Below, piece by piece: positions 7,294-13,501 of a stretch of DNA of 29,719 bases. The translations under genes were made by a program, and so were the position numbers. The notes under the pieces are model-generated. The model did not search any database, was not told the DNA's origin, and was given only the letters and a program-made list of their open reading frames with translations. How positions within the stretch are numbered: position 1 is the first letter of the stretch; every line of letters begins with the position of its first letter. Origin of the DNA: Nitrolancea sp040255925 (GTDB lineage Bacteria; Chloroflexota; Chloroflexia; Thermomicrobiales; Thermomicrobiaceae); NCBI GenBank assembly GCA_040255925.1, contig JBDZVX010000018.1, forward strand, positions 1 through 29,719, read 5' to 3'.

Positions 7294-7455
7294 ATGCGCG
7301 TGCTGCTTTCCACAATCGGGCCGCGAGGCGACGTCCAGCCGCTGGTGGCGCTCGCGGTGTGGTTGCGGGAACTCGGCGCGGAGGCGCAGGTGTGCGCGCC
7401 GCTGGACTGCGCGGAACGGCCGACCGAGCTCGGTGTGCCGCTGGTGCCAATCTCT
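7294..7455 (+). pseudogene. N-terminal fragment of an MGT-type (GT1) glycosyltransferase
   Basis: The frame starts at an ATG behind an AAGGAG ribosome site (7281-7286, spacing 7). It encodes MRVLLSTIGPRGDVQPLVAL followed by AVWLRELGAEAQVCAPLD and ERPTELGVPLVPIS. That is the classic first 50-odd residues of macroside/glycopeptide-type glycosyltransferases, the family that also includes rifampicin glycosyltransferase. At about residue 54 the similarity stops abruptly and changes to a flavoprotein sequence in the same frame. Over 300 residues of the enzyme are therefore missing. It is a deletion remnant joined to the next fragment. Confidence 0.75.
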
Positions 7456-7722
7456 CGCGGACATGCGGTGACAGGTTTCGCGCAGGACGACACCGGCGTC
7501 GACGTGGAACTGTCGGGCGGACCGTCGCTGCGGCCGGAATACCTTGTCGGGTGCGATGGCGGACGAAGTCTGATCCGGTAAGCCGCCGGCATCGAGTTCC
7601 CTGGGTGGAATCCGACAACCAGCCACCTGATCGCCGAGGTCGAGCTGGCCGAGGAGCCGGAATGGGGCCTACGTCCCGACGTCCTCGGTATCCATTCCTT
7701 GAGCGGGATGGGAGTCCGGTGA
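7456..7722 (+). pseudogene. Internal fragment of an FAD-dependent monooxygenase, possibly rifampicin monooxygenase-like
   Basis: From about 7456 the frame reads RGHAVTGFAQDDTGVDVEL, then LRPEYLVGCDGGRSLIR. The GCDGGRS stretch is the second FAD-binding signature of the TfdB/PheA/Rox hydroxylase family. A TAA at 7579-7581 interrupts where the family has Lys, and the same frame continues KAAGIEFPG-like (AAGIEFPGWNPTTSHLI) to a TGA at 7720-7722. Both the N-terminal GxGxxG domain and the C-terminal half are missing, so it cannot be active. The family includes rifampicin monooxygenase (rox), which would fit the neighbouring rph, but polyketide hydroxylases share these motifs. Confidence 0.75.
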
Positions 7723-7765
7723 GACGCTGCGACATTCGTTAGAGAACGCACAAGGGAGGGAGCGG

Positions 7766-10369
7766 ATGGGCTGCTACGTGTTGGGTTTCCAGGAGATCGA
7801 CCAGACGCGGGTCGCGGTCGTTGGCGGCAAGGGCGCGCAATTGGGCGAGCTTTCGCGGATCGAAGGCCTCCGCGTGCCGGCTGGCTTTTGCGTGACGACG
7901 GACGCCTTCCAGCGGATCATGGCGGAAGCGCCGTCGATCGACGATCGGCTCGATCGGCTGTCGCGCCTGAAGCCGGACGACGGGGAGGCGATCCGCGCGC
8001 TCAGCGCGGAGATCCGCCGGACCCTCGAAGGGATCGCCATCCCCGACGATCTGGCGGCGGCGATTACCCGCCCGCTCGCCCGGCTCGGCGAGCAAGGCGC
8101 CTACGCCGTCCGATCCAGTGCGACGGCGGAGGACTTGCCGACGGCCTCCTTTGCCGGCCAGCAGGACACGTACCTGAACGTCGTGGGGCCGCGTGCGATC
8201 CTCCAGCACGTCAGCCGATGCTGGGCCTCGCTCTTCAGCGAGCGGGCCGTGACCTACCGCCTGCGGAACGGCTTCGACCACCGGAAGGTCCAGATGGCCG
8301 TCGTCGTGCAGCAGATGGTCTTCCCGCAGGCGAGCGGCATCCTGTTCACGGCCGACCCCGTCACGGGCAACCGGAAGGTCGCCTCCGTGGAGGCCAGCTT
8401 CGGCCTCGGCGAGGCCCTGGTCTCCGGCCTGGTGAACGCGGACGTCTACAAGGTGCGAGACGGCGAGGTCGTCTCCAGGGCGATTGGCACCAAGCAGCGG
8501 GCCATCCTCGCCTCGCCGGCCGGCGGCACGCAAGAACAGGCGATCGAGCCGGAGCGGCAGGAGCAGCCAGCGCTGACGGATGCGCAGGTGGTGCGGCTCG
8601 CGCAACTGGGCCGGCGGATCGAAGCACACTTCGGCCGCCCCCAGGACATCGAATGGTGCCTGGTCGACGACGGCTTCCAGATCGTCCAGAGCCGGCCGAT
8701 CACCACGCTGTTCCCGATCCCCGTGGCCGACGACGGCGAGAATCACGTCTACGTCTCCGTCGGCCATCAGCAGATGATGACCGACCCGATGAAGCCGCTG
8801 GGGATCTCCATGTGGCAGTTGACTGCCGGCAGGCCGATGCACGAGGCTGGCGGGAGGCTGTTCGTCGACATCACCCGGGGCCTGGGTTCGCCGTCGAGCC
8901 GCGCGGACCTGCTGGAGGTCCTGGGGAGGGGCGATCCGCTGATCAGGGACGCACTGGAGACCGTCCTCGACCGCGGCGACTTCGTGCCGTCGCTCCCGGA
9001 CGAGGGGTCCGGCTGGGCGCACTTGAGAGGTACGTCCACTCCAATCGAGGCCGATCCAGCCATCGTCGCCGAACTGATCGGGCGCACGGAGGCCTCCCTC
9101 GCCGCCTTGAAGCGCGACATCCGGACGAAGTCCGGAACAGAGCTCCTCGACTTCATCCTGGCGGACATCCAGGAGCTGAGGCGGATCTTGTTCGATCCGA
9201 AAAGCCACCGGGTGATCATGGCGGGGATGACGGCCACCTGGTGGCTCAACGACCAGCTCCAGGAGTGGCTGAGCGAGAAGAACGCGGCCGACACGCTCGC
9301 CCAGTCCGTCCCCAATAACGTCACGTCGGAGATGGGATTGGCGCTCCTGGACGTTGCGGACGTGATCCGCCCGTACCCGGAGGTGGTGGCCTTCCTGCAA
9401 CACGTCAACGACGAGGGCGACGAGGGCTTCCTCGACGAGCTGCCCAAGCTCGCGGGCGGGCGGGAAGCGCGAGACGCCATCCAGGCCTGGCTCGACACGT
9501 ACGGCATGCGCTGCGTCGGCGAGATCGACATCACCCGGCCGCGTTGGAGCGAACGCCCCACCACGCTCGTGCCCATCATCCTGGGCCACATCAAGAACTT
9601 CGAGCCGGGCGCCGGCAGTCGGCGTTTCGAGCAGGGGCGGCAGGAGGCCTGGAAGAAGGAACAGGAGGTGCTGGAGCGCTTGCGGGCCTTGCCGGACGGG
9701 GAGCAGAAGGCCGCCGAGACGAAGCGGATGATCGACCGGGTCCGGACCTTCATTGGATACCGCGAGTATCCGAAGTACGGCATGGTCAATCGCTCCTTCG
9801 TCTACAAGCAGGCCCTGTTGGCCGAAGCCGAGCGCCTCGTGCAGGCCCACGTGCTTCGCGAGAAGGAGGACATCTTCTACCTCACCTTCCAGGAGTTCCA
9901 GGACGTCGTGCGCACGCACCAGGTGGATGAGCAGCTCATCCGCCAGCGCAAGGACGCGTTCAGGTCGTATCAAGCGCTCACGCCGCCCCGGGTGCTCACC
10001 TCGGATGGCGAGTGCATCACCGGGGCGTACCGACGCGACGATTTGCCGGCGGGCGCGCTGGTCGGCCTGCCGGTTTCCGCGGGGACCGTCGAGGGGCGGG
10101 CCCGCGTCATCCTGGACATGGCGGAGGCCGATCTCGAAGCGGGCGACATCCTGGTCACCGCTTACACGGACCCCAGCTGGACGCCCCTGTTCGTCGCGAT
10201 CACGGGCCTGGTGACGGAGGTGGGGGGCCTGATGACGCACGGCGCGGTGATCGCACGGGAGTACGGCCTGCCGGCCGTCGTGGGGGTGGAGCATGCCACC
10301 CGGCTGATCCGGGATGGGCAGCGGATCCGCGTGCATGGAACGGACGGGTACGTCGAGATCCTGCCCTAG
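7766..10369 (+). CDS. rph: Rifamycin-inactivating phosphotransferase (RPH)
   Basis: This 867-residue enzyme would inactivate rifamycins by moving the beta phosphate of ATP to the ansa-chain hydroxyl, using a swinging phospho-His domain. It has the family architecture. The N-terminal ATP-grasp part has GGKGAQLGEL (K22) and AVRSSATAEDLP (R116). It is followed by FAGQQDTYLNV, SGILFTADPVTGN and a DIEWCLVDDGFQIVQSRPIT end near 320. The middle drug-binding domain covers about 325-755. The C-terminal His domain has GGLMTHGAVIAREYGLPAVV with the catalytic His at 825. Length and the position of His825 agree with Listeria RPH as I remember it. Phosphoenolpyruvate synthases share the domains but are shorter in the middle and lack this order. 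The start is supported by AAGGGAGG (7752-7759). The gene is intact, with promoter 7134-7162 and terminator 10469-10492. Substrate is inferred from homology. Confidence 0.93.
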   Translation: MGCYVLGFQEIDQTRVAVVGGKGAQLGELSRIEGLRVPAGFCVTTDAFQRIMAEAPSIDDRLDRLSRLKPDDGEAIRALSAEIRRTLEGIAIPDDLAAAITRPLARLGEQGAYAVRSSATAEDLPTASFAGQQDTYLNVVGPRAILQHVSRCWASLFSERAVTYRLRNGFDHRKVQMAVVVQQMVFPQASGILFTADPVTGNRKVASVEASFGLGEALVSGLVNADVYKVRDGEVVSRAIGTKQRAILASPAGGTQEQAIEPERQEQPALTDAQVVRLAQLGRRIEAHFGRPQDIEWCLVDDGFQIVQSRPITTLFPIPVADDGENHVYVSVGHQQMMTDPMKPLGISMWQLTAGRPMHEAGGRLFVDITRGLGSPSSRADLLEVLGRGDPLIRDALETVLDRGDFVPSLPDEGSGWAHLRGTSTPIEADPAIVAELIGRTEASLAALKRDIRTKSGTELLDFILADIQELRRILFDPKSHRVIMAGMTATWWLNDQLQEWLSEKNAADTLAQSVPNNVTSEMGLALLDVADVIRPYPEVVAFLQHVNDEGDEGFLDELPKLAGGREARDAIQAWLDTYGMRCVGEIDITRPRWSERPTTLVPIILGHIKNFEPGAGSRRFEQGRQEAWKKEQEVLERLRALPDGEQKAAETKRMIDRVRTFIGYREYPKYGMVNRSFVYKQALLAEAERLVQAHVLREKEDIFYLTFQEFQDVVRTHQVDEQLIRQRKDAFRSYQALTPPRVLTSDGECITGAYRRDDLPAGALVGLPVSAGTVEGRARVILDMAEADLEAGDILVTAYTDPSWTPLFVAITGLVTEVGGLMTHGAVIAREYGLPAVVGVEHATRLIRDGQRIRVHGTDGYVEILP

Positions 10370-10458
10370 CCGGGCGGCACGTGGTCGGTCAGCCAGACGC
10401 CGTTGGCGGCCTGGCAGAAGGCGTGGCCGGCCGCGTGCATGGCCACCAACGGCGTCCA
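10366..10458 (-). pseudogene. kptA: C-terminal remnant of RNA 2'-phosphotransferase (KptA)
   Basis: On the minus strand the frame reads WTPLVAMHAAGHAFCQAANG followed by VWLTDHVPPG and a TAG. The QAxNGVWLT stretch is the end of the KptA/Tpt1 family, which removes 2'-phosphate from RNA with NAD. Only about 30 residues remain. The upstream part is replaced by the rph terminator hairpin. Its stop codon (10366-10368) overlaps the rph stop (10367-10369) on the opposite strand, so the cassette joint lies here. Confidence 0.6.
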
Positions 10459-10468
10459 CCGTCAGGAT

Positions 10469-10492
10469 GACGGGCGCCTCGCGGCGCCCGTC
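10469..10492 (+). terminator. Terminator hairpin downstream of rph
   Basis: A perfect 10-bp GC-rich stem (10469-10478 with 10483-10492) closes a 4-nt loop about 100 bp after the rph stop. The following bases (CACCCTGTTAGG) are not T-rich, so termination may be incomplete. Confidence 0.6.
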
Positions 10493-10520
10493 CACCCTGT
10501 TAGGAGTTCTTCGGTCGGGC

Positions 10521-10598
10521 ACCTACAGCCCTCTGGTTCCCGCGCTCCAAGAGCAGGCGGTGGCCACGATGGATAGTCTGTTTGGCGCGGCGATGTAG
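10521..10598 (+). pseudogene. C-terminal remnant of a tyrosine integrase
   Basis: The frame reads TYSPLVPALQEQAVATMDSL followed by FGAAM and a TAG. This matches the last 25 residues of XerC-like phage/ICE integrases, where TYSHV contains the catalytic Tyr and is followed by a Q.eA...MD.LF helix. Here His is replaced by Pro. Nothing upstream belongs to the integrase. A T-tailed hairpin follows at 10647-10673, as expected for the end of a gene. It points toward the tRNA-Sec gene 120 bp away, a common integration target. Confidence 0.65.
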
Positions 10599-10646
10599 GG
10601 CATTTTCAGAGTTTGGCTACAAACTTGGCTACAGTAGACGGCGAAT
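10521..10646 (+). repeat. Direct repeat copy B (integrase 3' end plus att-like tail)
   Basis: This is the better-preserved partner of the repeat at 6990-7112. After the integrase stop it contains a tandem TTGGCTACA motif (10613-10621 and 10625-10633). Copy A keeps only one GGCTACAAA. Together the two copies bracket 3.5 kb containing the rph cassette. The arrangement could reflect tandem integration at the tRNA-Sec gene or recombination between related elements. Confidence 0.65.
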
Positions 10647-10673
10647 GCCCCGGCGTCAGGGACGGGGGCTTTT
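10647..10673 (+). terminator. Intrinsic terminator after the integrase remnant
   Basis: GCCCC (10647-10651) pairs with GGGGC (10665-10669), and an inner CGTC/GACG stem closes an AGG loop with a GG bulge. TTTT follows directly. This is a standard rho-independent terminator that once ended the integrase gene. It lies 44 bp before the 3' end of the convergent tRNA-Sec gene. Confidence 0.6.
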
Positions 10674-10716
10674 CACTGCCTCTGGCATTTTCCTTGATTT
10701 GACGCGGAAAATGAGG

Positions 10717-10813
10717 TGGCGAGGGCGCATGAGAGTCGAACTCACCGGCGAGGCTCGTCACCCCGCCCAACGGTTTTGAAGACCGCGCGAGCCACCGGGC
10801 CCGATCCGCCCCC
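10717..10813 (-). tRNA. selC: tRNA-Sec (anticodon TCA)
   Basis: The minus strand folds as a bacterial selenocysteine tRNA. It has an 8-position acceptor (GGGGGCGG with GCGCCCTC, one G-T and one end mismatch), a 6-bp D stem with a 4-nt loop (CGGGCC-CGGT-GGCTCG), and an anticodon arm GCGGT-CTTCAAA-ACCGT with TCA. A long variable arm with a 7-bp stem (GGCGGGG/CCTCGCC) and a T arm GTGAG-TTCGACT-CTCAT follow. The 3' GCCA is encoded, giving 97 nt. The long acceptor, 6-bp D stem and UCA anticodon separate it from tRNA-Ser and from a suppressor. It inserts selenocysteine at UGA with SelB. selA, selB and selD are not in the window. The 3' end faces the integrase remnant. Confidence 0.9.
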
Positions 10814-10822
10814 AAGCGTTTG

Positions 10823-10828
10823 ATTGTA
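10823..10828 (-). promoter_or_regulatory. -10 element of tRNA-Sec
   Basis: TACAAT lies 9 nt upstream of the tRNA 5' end on the minus strand, the right distance for a tRNA promoter that starts near the mature end. I see no convincing -35 17 bp further upstream. Confidence 0.5.
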
Positions 10829-10889
10829 GCACCCCGAGCGACCGGGCCATTCGGGCATCCCGGCGATATCCGATCGCAAGATATGGAAG

Positions 10890-10912
10890 GGGCGGACCGG
10901 AATGGCCCGCCC
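10890..10912 (-). terminator. Terminator hairpin after moaA
   Basis: A 9-bp stem with one G-T pair (GGGCGGGCC/GGTCCGCCC on the minus strand) and a 5-nt loop lies 26 bp beyond the moaA stop. It is followed by CTTCCATATCTT. It separates moaA from the tRNA-Sec promoter. Confidence 0.6.
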
Positions 10913-10938
10913 ACTTTACACTCGCTCGTGGCTGGCGT

Positions 10939-11988
10939 TTAGCCGCCGATCTGGCTCATCCCACGGCCGATGTTCCGGTCTCCTTCGGCCAGGCCATGAC
11001 CCCAGGGCTTACGCCAGACCCCATACCGGATCTGCTCGATCAGATCATCCTCAGTGCCGCCGCCGCGCAGGATGTCTCGCACGTCCACTTCGTCATTCCG
11101 CAGCAGGCAGAGCCGCAGTTTGCCATCCGCGGTCAGCCGGATACGGTTGCAGAAGGAGCAAAACGGCTGGCTCACGGGACTGATGAAACCGATCGTGCCG
11201 ACGGCCCCCTGAATCTGGTAGATGCGCGCCGGATCGCCAAGCGGTGCCTCACGTTGAACCAGTTTGCCGTGTGCCCGCTCGATGATTTCGATCGTCTCTT
11301 CGGTGGTCACCATGGATTCATCGTGAACATCACCGACGCCTTCGAGCGGCATGACCTCGATATAGCGCATCTGCACCGGCTGGTCGATGGTGAGCCCGGC
11401 CAGATCCGACACCTCATCATCGTTCTGCCCACGGACGACCACCGCGTTGAGCTTGATCGGCGTCAGACCGGCATCCTCGGCGGCCGCGATTCCCGCGAAG
11501 ACCTTCTCGATCTTGCCGCCACGGGTAATGCGTGTGTACCGCTCGGGAATAAGGGTGTCGATGCTGATATTGATGCGCCGCAGGCCGGCCGCCTTGAGAT
11601 CGTGCGCCATCCGGTCCAGCAGCAGGCCGTTTGTCGTCATCGTAATGTCGTCGATTCCCGGAATACTCGCGATCTCCCGGACGATATCGACGACGTGCGG
11701 CCGGATCGTCGGCTCACCGCCGGTCAACCGGATCTTGGAGAAGCCGATCTTCGCCGCCGCGCGGATCACCCGCAGGATTTCCTCATCGGTGAGCAGCTCC
11801 GGTCGGGGAATAAATTTCATCCCCTGCGCCGGCATGCAGTACACGCAGCGCAGATTGCAGCGATCGGTCAGGGAAATCCGGAGATAGGTCATCGGCCGAC
11901 CGTATGCATCCCGGGTTACGCGCTCACCAGCCTTTGGAATCGCTCGATCGTCCTGGATCTGGGGGATCACGATCGGTTCCGCAACCAT
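10939..11988 (-). CDS. moaA: GTP 3',8-cyclase MoaA (molybdenum cofactor biosynthesis)
   Basis: This 349-residue radical SAM enzyme performs the first step of molybdopterin synthesis, rearranging GTP to 3',8-cyclo-GTP. The N-terminal 4Fe-4S site CNLRCVYC (Cys 44, 48, 51) follows YLRISLTDR. GGEP (about 90-93) binds SAM. The C-terminal second cluster ligands are CSFCNRIRLTADGKLRLC (Cys 277, 280, 294). The protein ends in a Gly-Gly tail (SQIGG), which MoaA needs for activity. Length is typical. The ATG at 11988 is preferred over the GTG at 11994 because GGAGG lies 7 nt upstream of it. A promoter is visible at 12094-12122, leaving a leader of about 100 nt. I could not confirm a Moco riboswitch in that leader. 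No other moa genes are in the window. Confidence 0.96.
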   Translation of the reverse strand: MVAEPIVIPQIQDDRAIPKAGERVTRDAYGRPMTYLRISLTDRCNLRCVYCMPAQGMKFIPRPELLTDEEILRVIRAAAKIGFSKIRLTGGEPTIRPHVVDIVREIASIPGIDDITMTTNGLLLDRMAHDLKAAGLRRINISIDTLIPERYTRITRGGKIEKVFAGIAAAEDAGLTPIKLNAVVVRGQNDDEVSDLAGLTIDQPVQMRYIEVMPLEGVGDVHDESMVTTEETIEIIERAHGKLVQREAPLGDPARIYQIQGAVGTIGFISPVSQPFCSFCNRIRLTADGKLRLCLLRNDEVDVRDILRGGGTEDDLIEQIRYGVWRKPWGHGLAEGDRNIGRGMSQIGG

Positions 11989-12093
11989 TTCCACCCCTCC
12001 GCACCGGATGCACCTGATAGCATGACACCATCACAGGTTGCCTTCGGAACGAACATGCGACCGGGTCCACCTGCTCCGGCAGATTGTTCTCCA

Positions 12094-12122
12094 AGAATAA
12101 CAGGGTGTCCATACATTGGCAA
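12094..12122 (-). promoter_or_regulatory. Promoter of moaA
   Basis: On the minus strand TTGCCA (12122-12117) and TATTCT (12099-12094) are 17 bp apart, a good sigma-70 match. Transcription would begin near 12087, about 100 nt before the moaA start. Confidence 0.6.
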
Positions 12123-12244
12123 CCACACGGTTTAAGATTATGCTGCGCGCGATTCTCGACGTCCAGGGTACGCTGCAACGCCGCCCGCGCCGGCGATCGT
12201 ACACCGATCTTTTTCGGGTATCCGGACGTTCTCGACAGCGGTTC

Positions 12245-12325
12245 CTAGATGATTCTCACGACTCTCATCACGATCAACACGACGACAACCCAAACGAAGA
12301 CGATCGCGCATCGTTCGAGGTCCAT
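12245..12325 (-). CDS. Small single-pass membrane peptide (26 aa)
   Basis: An ATG sits right behind a very strong GGAGGGGAGG ribosome site (about 4 nt spacing). It opens a 26-codon frame that ends in TAG at 12245-12247. The peptide is MDLERCAIVFVWVVVVLIVM followed by RVVRII. It has a short acidic N terminus, a 14-residue Val/Ile-rich membrane span and a basic end, so the C terminus is predicted inside by the positive-inside rule. Small proteins of this form often modulate a membrane partner, but none can be named. It is transcribed in the direction of moaA, 120 bp upstream of the moaA promoter. Too short for most gene finders. Confidence 0.5.
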   Translation of the reverse strand: MDLERCAIVFVWVVVVLIVMRVVRII

Positions 12326-12656
12326 TGCGCCTCCCCTCCGGTGCCCACGGTCGGATGGCGTCTTCCGAATGGCCGGTCAAATACGTTGGTCCCACATGAC
12401 TATGATACCGTGCATCGCGCGAGACGCCAGATGGCCGGCCTACCCTCATCTCACTCTACCCGGCTGCCAATCAACCGGATAGAGATCGGGCGGTTATGGA
12501 ACGCGTAGGGATAGCCACCATCGTTGCGCGTTTCGGGTAGTATTGCATGCCACCCGCTCCCGGTGCGACCCTGCTTGACCGATTGCCCTCGCCGTACCCA
12601 GCCATCGCCAAAACCCGCCGGCGGTCTCGTTCTCGATCTTCAACCCTGAGCTTGCC
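12326..12656. other. Intergenic stretch without a supported gene
   Basis: The frames that cross this 330-bp stretch are short, biased and lack ribosome sites. On the minus strand the bases after the deacetylase stop contain a weak CTGAG/CTCAG stem and a GGGTTTTGG tract that could help termination. A TATCAT (near 12410) and a TTGACC lie upstream of the small membrane peptide, but their spacing is poor. I see nothing else. Confidence 0.5.
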
Positions 12657-13385
12657 TCAGCGACGCATCGTGATCACCTTAAAGATCTCGGCCAGCTCGA
12701 TACTCCTTGCCGCACCGGCCTCCGCCGCCCGTTGCCGCAGCCGGTCCTCCAGCCCGTTCCCATCGCCAACCTGGCTCTTGTGCGCTCGGAGCGCATTGAG
12801 CTTGTCACCAAACGTCTCGCTGATGTCGATATAGGTATCGGGGTATTCCGCTCCGAACAGCCACAACTCCGCGACCTTGTGCGGTTCCAGGCCGTCTTCG
12901 CCATGTTCCGGGAAGTAGAGCGGATCGCGCGCGGTCGGATAGACGGCATCGACCGTCGTAATGCCGACGGCACGATGATCGGCGTGCAGCGAGTAGGGCC
13001 GGAAGGGATCGTGGGTGATCACGATATCGGGCCGGTATTCCCGGATACACCGCACGACCTTCTCGCGGAAGGTCAGATCCGGCACCAATTCCCCATCTCC
13101 CAGCCGGAGAAAGCGCACCTCGGCCACGCCAAGCCGCCGGCACGCCTCGCGCTCTTCGGCTTCCCGCATCGCGCTCAGCTCTTCCGACGTGATGTCGCGC
13201 CGGGCCGTACCCTTATCCCCCGACGTGCACTGGATCAGGACGACCTGCTTCCCGTCCCTGATAAATTTCGCCACGGTACCGGCACAGCCGAATTCCATAT
13301 CATCCGGATGCGCCACGACAACCATTACCTGTTGGAGTTCTTCCGCTTTCATCCTCCCGCCAACGGGCTCCCTTCGATCAATCAC
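12657..13385 (-). CDS. PIG-L / LmbE-family zinc-dependent N-acetylglucosamine deacetylase
   Basis: This 242-residue metal-dependent deacetylase removes acetyl from an N-acetylglucosaminyl compound; family members act in bacillithiol, mycothiol and other pathways. The family signature VVAHPDDMEFG begins at about residue 22, with zinc ligands His and Asp in AHPDD (25-29). HADH (134-137) supplies the third ligand, and ITHDPFRPYSLHADHRAVG is the typical surrounding. The core fold starts at QVMVVVAHPDD. Three starts are possible. I prefer the GTG at 13385, because AAAGGA lies 6 nt upstream. The ATG at 13391 sits against the same site, and the ATG at 13352 sits directly against GGGAGG. A family 4 glycosyltransferase lies upstream in the opposite direction, which may hint at a pseudo-disaccharide thiol, but this is speculation. 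Confidence 0.9.
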   Translation of the reverse strand: MIDRREPVGGRMKAEELQQVMVVVAHPDDMEFGCAGTVAKFIRDGKQVVLIQCTSGDKGTARRDITSEELSAMREAEEREACRRLGVAEVRFLRLGDGELVPDLTFREKVVRCIREYRPDIVITHDPFRPYSLHADHRAVGITTVDAVYPTARDPLYFPEHGEDGLEPHKVAELWLFGAEYPDTYIDISETFGDKLNALRAHKSQVGDGNGLEDRLRQRAAEAGAARSIELAEIFKVITMRR

Positions 13386-13501
13386 GTCCATTCCTTTCCA
13401 TGACTATTGATGATGGCTGGGCTCACGTCAAGGTCATCGTCAGTCGTCCTGCTTAACGCAGCCTCCAGCGCGCTTATTCGTTTCGTTACCGGTCGGGTAG
13501 A

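Noticed and set aside
7579..7581. Recoding of the stop inside the monooxygenase fragment
   Set aside because: The codon is TAA, not TGA, and the gene lacks both ends, so simple decay explains it.
7739..10522. 927-residue open frame antisense to rph
   Set aside because: It is a mirror of the GC-rich coding strand, has no recognisable domain or ribosome site, and rph matches its family over the full length.
11995..12087. Molybdenum cofactor riboswitch in the moaA leader
   Set aside because: The leader is long enough, but I could not match the conserved segments by eye; no claim made.
12116..12508. 130-residue plus-strand frame upstream of moaA
   Set aside because: No ribosome site, biased composition, and it crosses the moaA promoter and the small membrane peptide on the other strand.
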